Source: Lachnospiraceae bacterium (GTDB lineage Bacteria > Bacillota > Clostridia > Lachnospirales > Anaerotignaceae). Taken from it: a DNA stretch of 64,000 nucleotides. Below are positions 62,058 through 64,000 of the stretch, piece by piece. The translations under genes were made by a program, and so were the position numbers. The stretch covers positions 62,001 through 126,000 of the forward strand of contig CAJTKM010000006.1 of assembly GCA_910576545.1 (NCBI GenBank), given 5' to 3'. Under the pieces are notes generated by a model. The model was not told the DNA's origin. It made no database searches and was given only the letters and a program-made list of their open reading frames with translations. Every line of letters starts with the position of its first letter. Positions within the stretch are counted from its first letter, which is position 1.

Positions 62058-63575
62058 ATGATACGGAATATTTTGGAATATCTGGAACATACAGCGGCGC
62101 GTCTGCCGGAAAAAACAGCTTTTTCCGCAGGAGAGGACAGGATTTCTTTTGCGGAGCTGGAAACGGCGGCAAAAAAAATCGGGTCGTATTTACTGCGGTT
62201 CGGCGGGCGGAATCAGCCTGTTGCGGTGCTGATGGAAAAAACACCGGTTTCGATAGCGGCGTTTCTGGGATGCGTATACAGCGGGAATTTTTATACTCCT
62301 ATCGATGCGGCAATGCCAAAGGAACGCGCGCTTTCCATACTGCGGACGCTTTCGCCGCAGGCTGTGCTGATAGATGAAAAGAGCCGTAAGCGCGCGGAGG
62401 CATTGGGCTATGAAGGGAAAATGACTGCGTTAGAGGATATTCTGGCGGGCGGGATTGACGAGGACGCGCTGACGGAAATCCGCCATCGCTCCATCGATAC
62501 CGACCCACTTTACGCTCTGTTTACTTCTGGCTCCACAGGCGTGCCGAAAGGCGTTGTCATCAGCCACCAGTCTGTTATTAACCTGACGGAATGGTACACA
62601 GAGGCGTTTGATATAACGGAAAAGGAAATCATCGGCAATCAGGCTCCGTTTTACTTCGATTCCTCTGTAAAGGATATTTATGCGGTGCTGAAAACGGGTG
62701 CGCAGATGGAGATAATCCCTAAAATGCTGTTTTCCTTCCCTGTGAAGCTGCTGGAGTATCTGGAAGAAAAGCAAATCAATTATATCGACTGGGTGCCTTC
62801 CGCACTCTGCATCGTGGCGGATACGGGCGCGCTGGAGGGCAGAAAGCCGCAGTATCTGAAAAAAATCATGTTCTGCGGGGAAGCGATGCCGACAAAACAG
62901 TATCTGGTCTGGCGGGAGAAATACCCTGACGTGTTGTTTGCAAATATCTACGGTCCCACGGAAACGACGGTAGACTGTACGTATTATATTATTGACCGCA
63001 AAATCGCGCCGGACGAACCGATTCCCATTGGCTATGGCTGCCGGAATACAGACGTTTTTATATTAAACGGAGACAGGCTGGCGGCAGAAGGGGAAAACGG
63101 GGAGCTTTGCGTGCGGGGACGGTGCCTTGCGTTGGGCTATTACAATAACCCTGAAAAAACGGCGGAAGCATTTATTCAGAATCCATTGAATCCCCATTAC
63201 CCGGAAAAGATTTATAAAACAGGGGATATCGCGAAATATAATGAGCGTGGGGAAATCATATTCCTTGCCAGAAAAGACCACCAGATTAAGCATATGGGAC
63301 ACCGTATTGAGCTGGGCGAAATCGAAACGGCAGTCAATTCGATTGATTTTGTACAGAGCGGCGTATGCCTGTATGATGAAAAAATGCAGAGGATTGTGCT
63401 GTTTTACTGTGGGGATGGCACACAGGCGGATATCCTGAAACGCCTGCGGGACAAGGTGCCGAAGTACATGTTCCCGAATGTGATGCGGCAAATGGAAAAA
63501 TTACCCATAACTTTGAATGGAAAGATAGACAGACTGGCATTGAAGGAGTATTATGATAGAGATAACGGAAAATAA
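62058..63575 (+). CDS. amino acid adenylation enzyme, DltA-like
   Basis: A 505-aa ANL-superfamily enzyme. The ATP loop FTSGSTGVPKG is at residues 155-165, then NQAPFYFDSSVKDIY (substrate pocket Asp), IYGPTETTVDCTYY, YKTGDIAKYNE, and the C-terminal catalytic Lys in LNGKIDRLALKEYY. The order and length match DltA, which activates D-alanine for a carrier protein. dltB/C/D are not seen in the window, and the next gene is not dltB, so it may belong to a different carrier system. ATG 62058 follows AGAGGGA. Confidence 0.8.
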   Translation: MIRNILEYLEHTAARLPEKTAFSAGEDRISFAELETAAKKIGSYLLRFGGRNQPVAVLMEKTPVSIAAFLGCVYSGNFYTPIDAAMPKERALSILRTLSPQAVLIDEKSRKRAEALGYEGKMTALEDILAGGIDEDALTEIRHRSIDTDPLYALFTSGSTGVPKGVVISHQSVINLTEWYTEAFDITEKEIIGNQAPFYFDSSVKDIYAVLKTGAQMEIIPKMLFSFPVKLLEYLEEKQINYIDWVPSALCIVADTGALEGRKPQYLKKIMFCGEAMPTKQYLVWREKYPDVLFANIYGPTETTVDCTYYIIDRKIAPDEPIPIGYGCRNTDVFILNGDRLAAEGENGELCVRGRCLALGYYNNPEKTAEAFIQNPLNPHYPEKIYKTGDIAKYNERGEIIFLARKDHQIKHMGHRIELGEIETAVNSIDFVQSGVCLYDEKMQRIVLFYCGDGTQADILKRLRDKVPKYMFPNVMRQMEKLPITLNGKIDRLALKEYYDRDNGK

Positions 63576-64000
63576 AACAGACGGGAAGGCTCTGGCGGTG
63601 GAAATCGCCGGATATCTTTCTGAAAAGAGGCGGACAAACTGTTTTTTGCAGCCGGAGGACTGGAAAGGCATTTTGGAGCAGGGAAAGATTTTCCGTATGG
63701 AATTTTCCGGCGGGCTGTACCTGCTTGTGGAAAAGGAACGGCAGTTTGATTTGCTCTATTTTCTGGAACGAAACACAACACCTGTGCCTCTGCCGGATGT
63801 GCAAAAGCCGGTCATTCTGGAACAGGTTTCGGCAGAACGGACTGGCGTATCACCTGCGCTTGAGGAATGGGAGGCTGCCGGTTTCCATAGGTATTTGCGG
63901 CGGAAACGGCTGTTTCTGGCGGCGAAAAACGCAGGGCAGGGAAGCAGGGAAATCATTTTCTGCGGAGAAAATGAGCAGGAGTGGATGCAGACACTTCTGT
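63553..64000 (+). CDS. unknown protein, N-terminal part (runs off the window)
   Basis: A frame open from ATG 63553 (AAGGAG five bases upstream) to the window end, 149 codons so far. It overlaps the adenylation gene by 23 bp, so the two are coupled. It is soluble, with aromatic and charged residues (YLLVEKERQFDLLYFLER, EWEAAGFHRYLRRKRLFLA). The last part vaguely recalls acetyltransferase N-terminal subdomains found next to DltA-like genes in Clostridia; I cannot name it. It is probably a partner in loading or transferring the activated residue. Confidence 0.6.
   Translation, partial: MIEITENKTDGKALAVEIAGYLSEKRRTNCFLQPEDWKGILEQGKIFRMEFSGGLYLLVEKERQFDLLYFLERNTTPVPLPDVQKPVILEQVSAERTGVSPALEEWEAAGFHRYLRRKRLFLAAKNAGQGSREIIFCGENEQEWMQTLL

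Overview
The window is a 64 kb chromosomal segment of about 50% GC from an anaerobic, probably spore-forming Gram-positive bacterium of the Clostridia, most like Lachnospiraceae/Anaerotignaceae (inference). Support comes from strong GGAGG-type ribosome binding sites, many TTG start codons, families typical of that group (two flavodoxin/ferredoxin EFR1-type proteins, DUF4364, UPF0735 ACT protein, CotH, PdaB-like and PdaC-like deacetylases, SpoIID/LytB), a Bacillus-type LexA box at uvrB, and genes packed in short operons. I saw no rRNA, tRNA, CRISPR array or prophage.

Layout. 1-2.4 kb: the end of a TrpXYZ-like ABC importer operon. 2.5-5.2 kb (minus): DUF3788 protein, lipoprotein polysaccharide deacetylase, EFR1 protein. 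5.4-6.6 kb: an orphan HipA-like kinase. 6.9-13 kb: a GntR/FCD regulator, a decayed IS110 element, then an SDR dehydrogenase and a complete DctPQM TRAP transporter. 13.5-17.1 kb: small membrane protein, AlaX-type editing protein, SUFU protein and lipoprotein. 17.4-22.9 kb: uvrB, a DUF3795 protein and uvrA, with a LexA box at the uvrB promoter. 23-30.6 kb (minus): coiled-coil protein, LytTR two-component system, DUF4364 regulator, TIGR01212 radical SAM protein, CobD/HisC-like aminotransferase and a large unknown protein. 31-33.7 kb: UPF0735 ACT protein, thrB, lysC; hom lies alone at 58.8 kb. 33.8-43.4 kb: PdaB-like deacetylase, rny, IS5-family and GNAT remnants, a SpoIID operon with small paralogues and queA, a KTE-repeat protein, trmB. 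43.4-52.4 kb: MocR-type regulator, an RNase HII-YraN fusion, pgeF, der, plsY, gpsA, a second EFR1 protein, a DUF1877 protein. 52.4-57.3 kb: MerR regulator and SDR separated by a 275-bp inverted-repeat element, then a VTC/DUF4956/CotH cassette. 57.6-64 kb: MBL hydrolase, hom, a candidate small RNA, a VanZ remnant, crcB, and a DltA-like adenylation enzyme with a partial partner gene.

The genes serve mainly housekeeping roles: nucleotide excision repair, aspartate-family amino acids, phospholipid synthesis, RNA turnover and modification, and envelope work. The least explained material is intergenic: two families of terminal-inverted-repeat elements that share a covarying hairpin, a set of stacked-hairpin spacers just upstream of ribosome binding sites, and a promoter-hairpin-terminator unit after hom. 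The protein-level points of most interest are the VTC/DUF4956/CotH cassette, the RNase HII-YraN fusion and the orphan HipA-like kinase.
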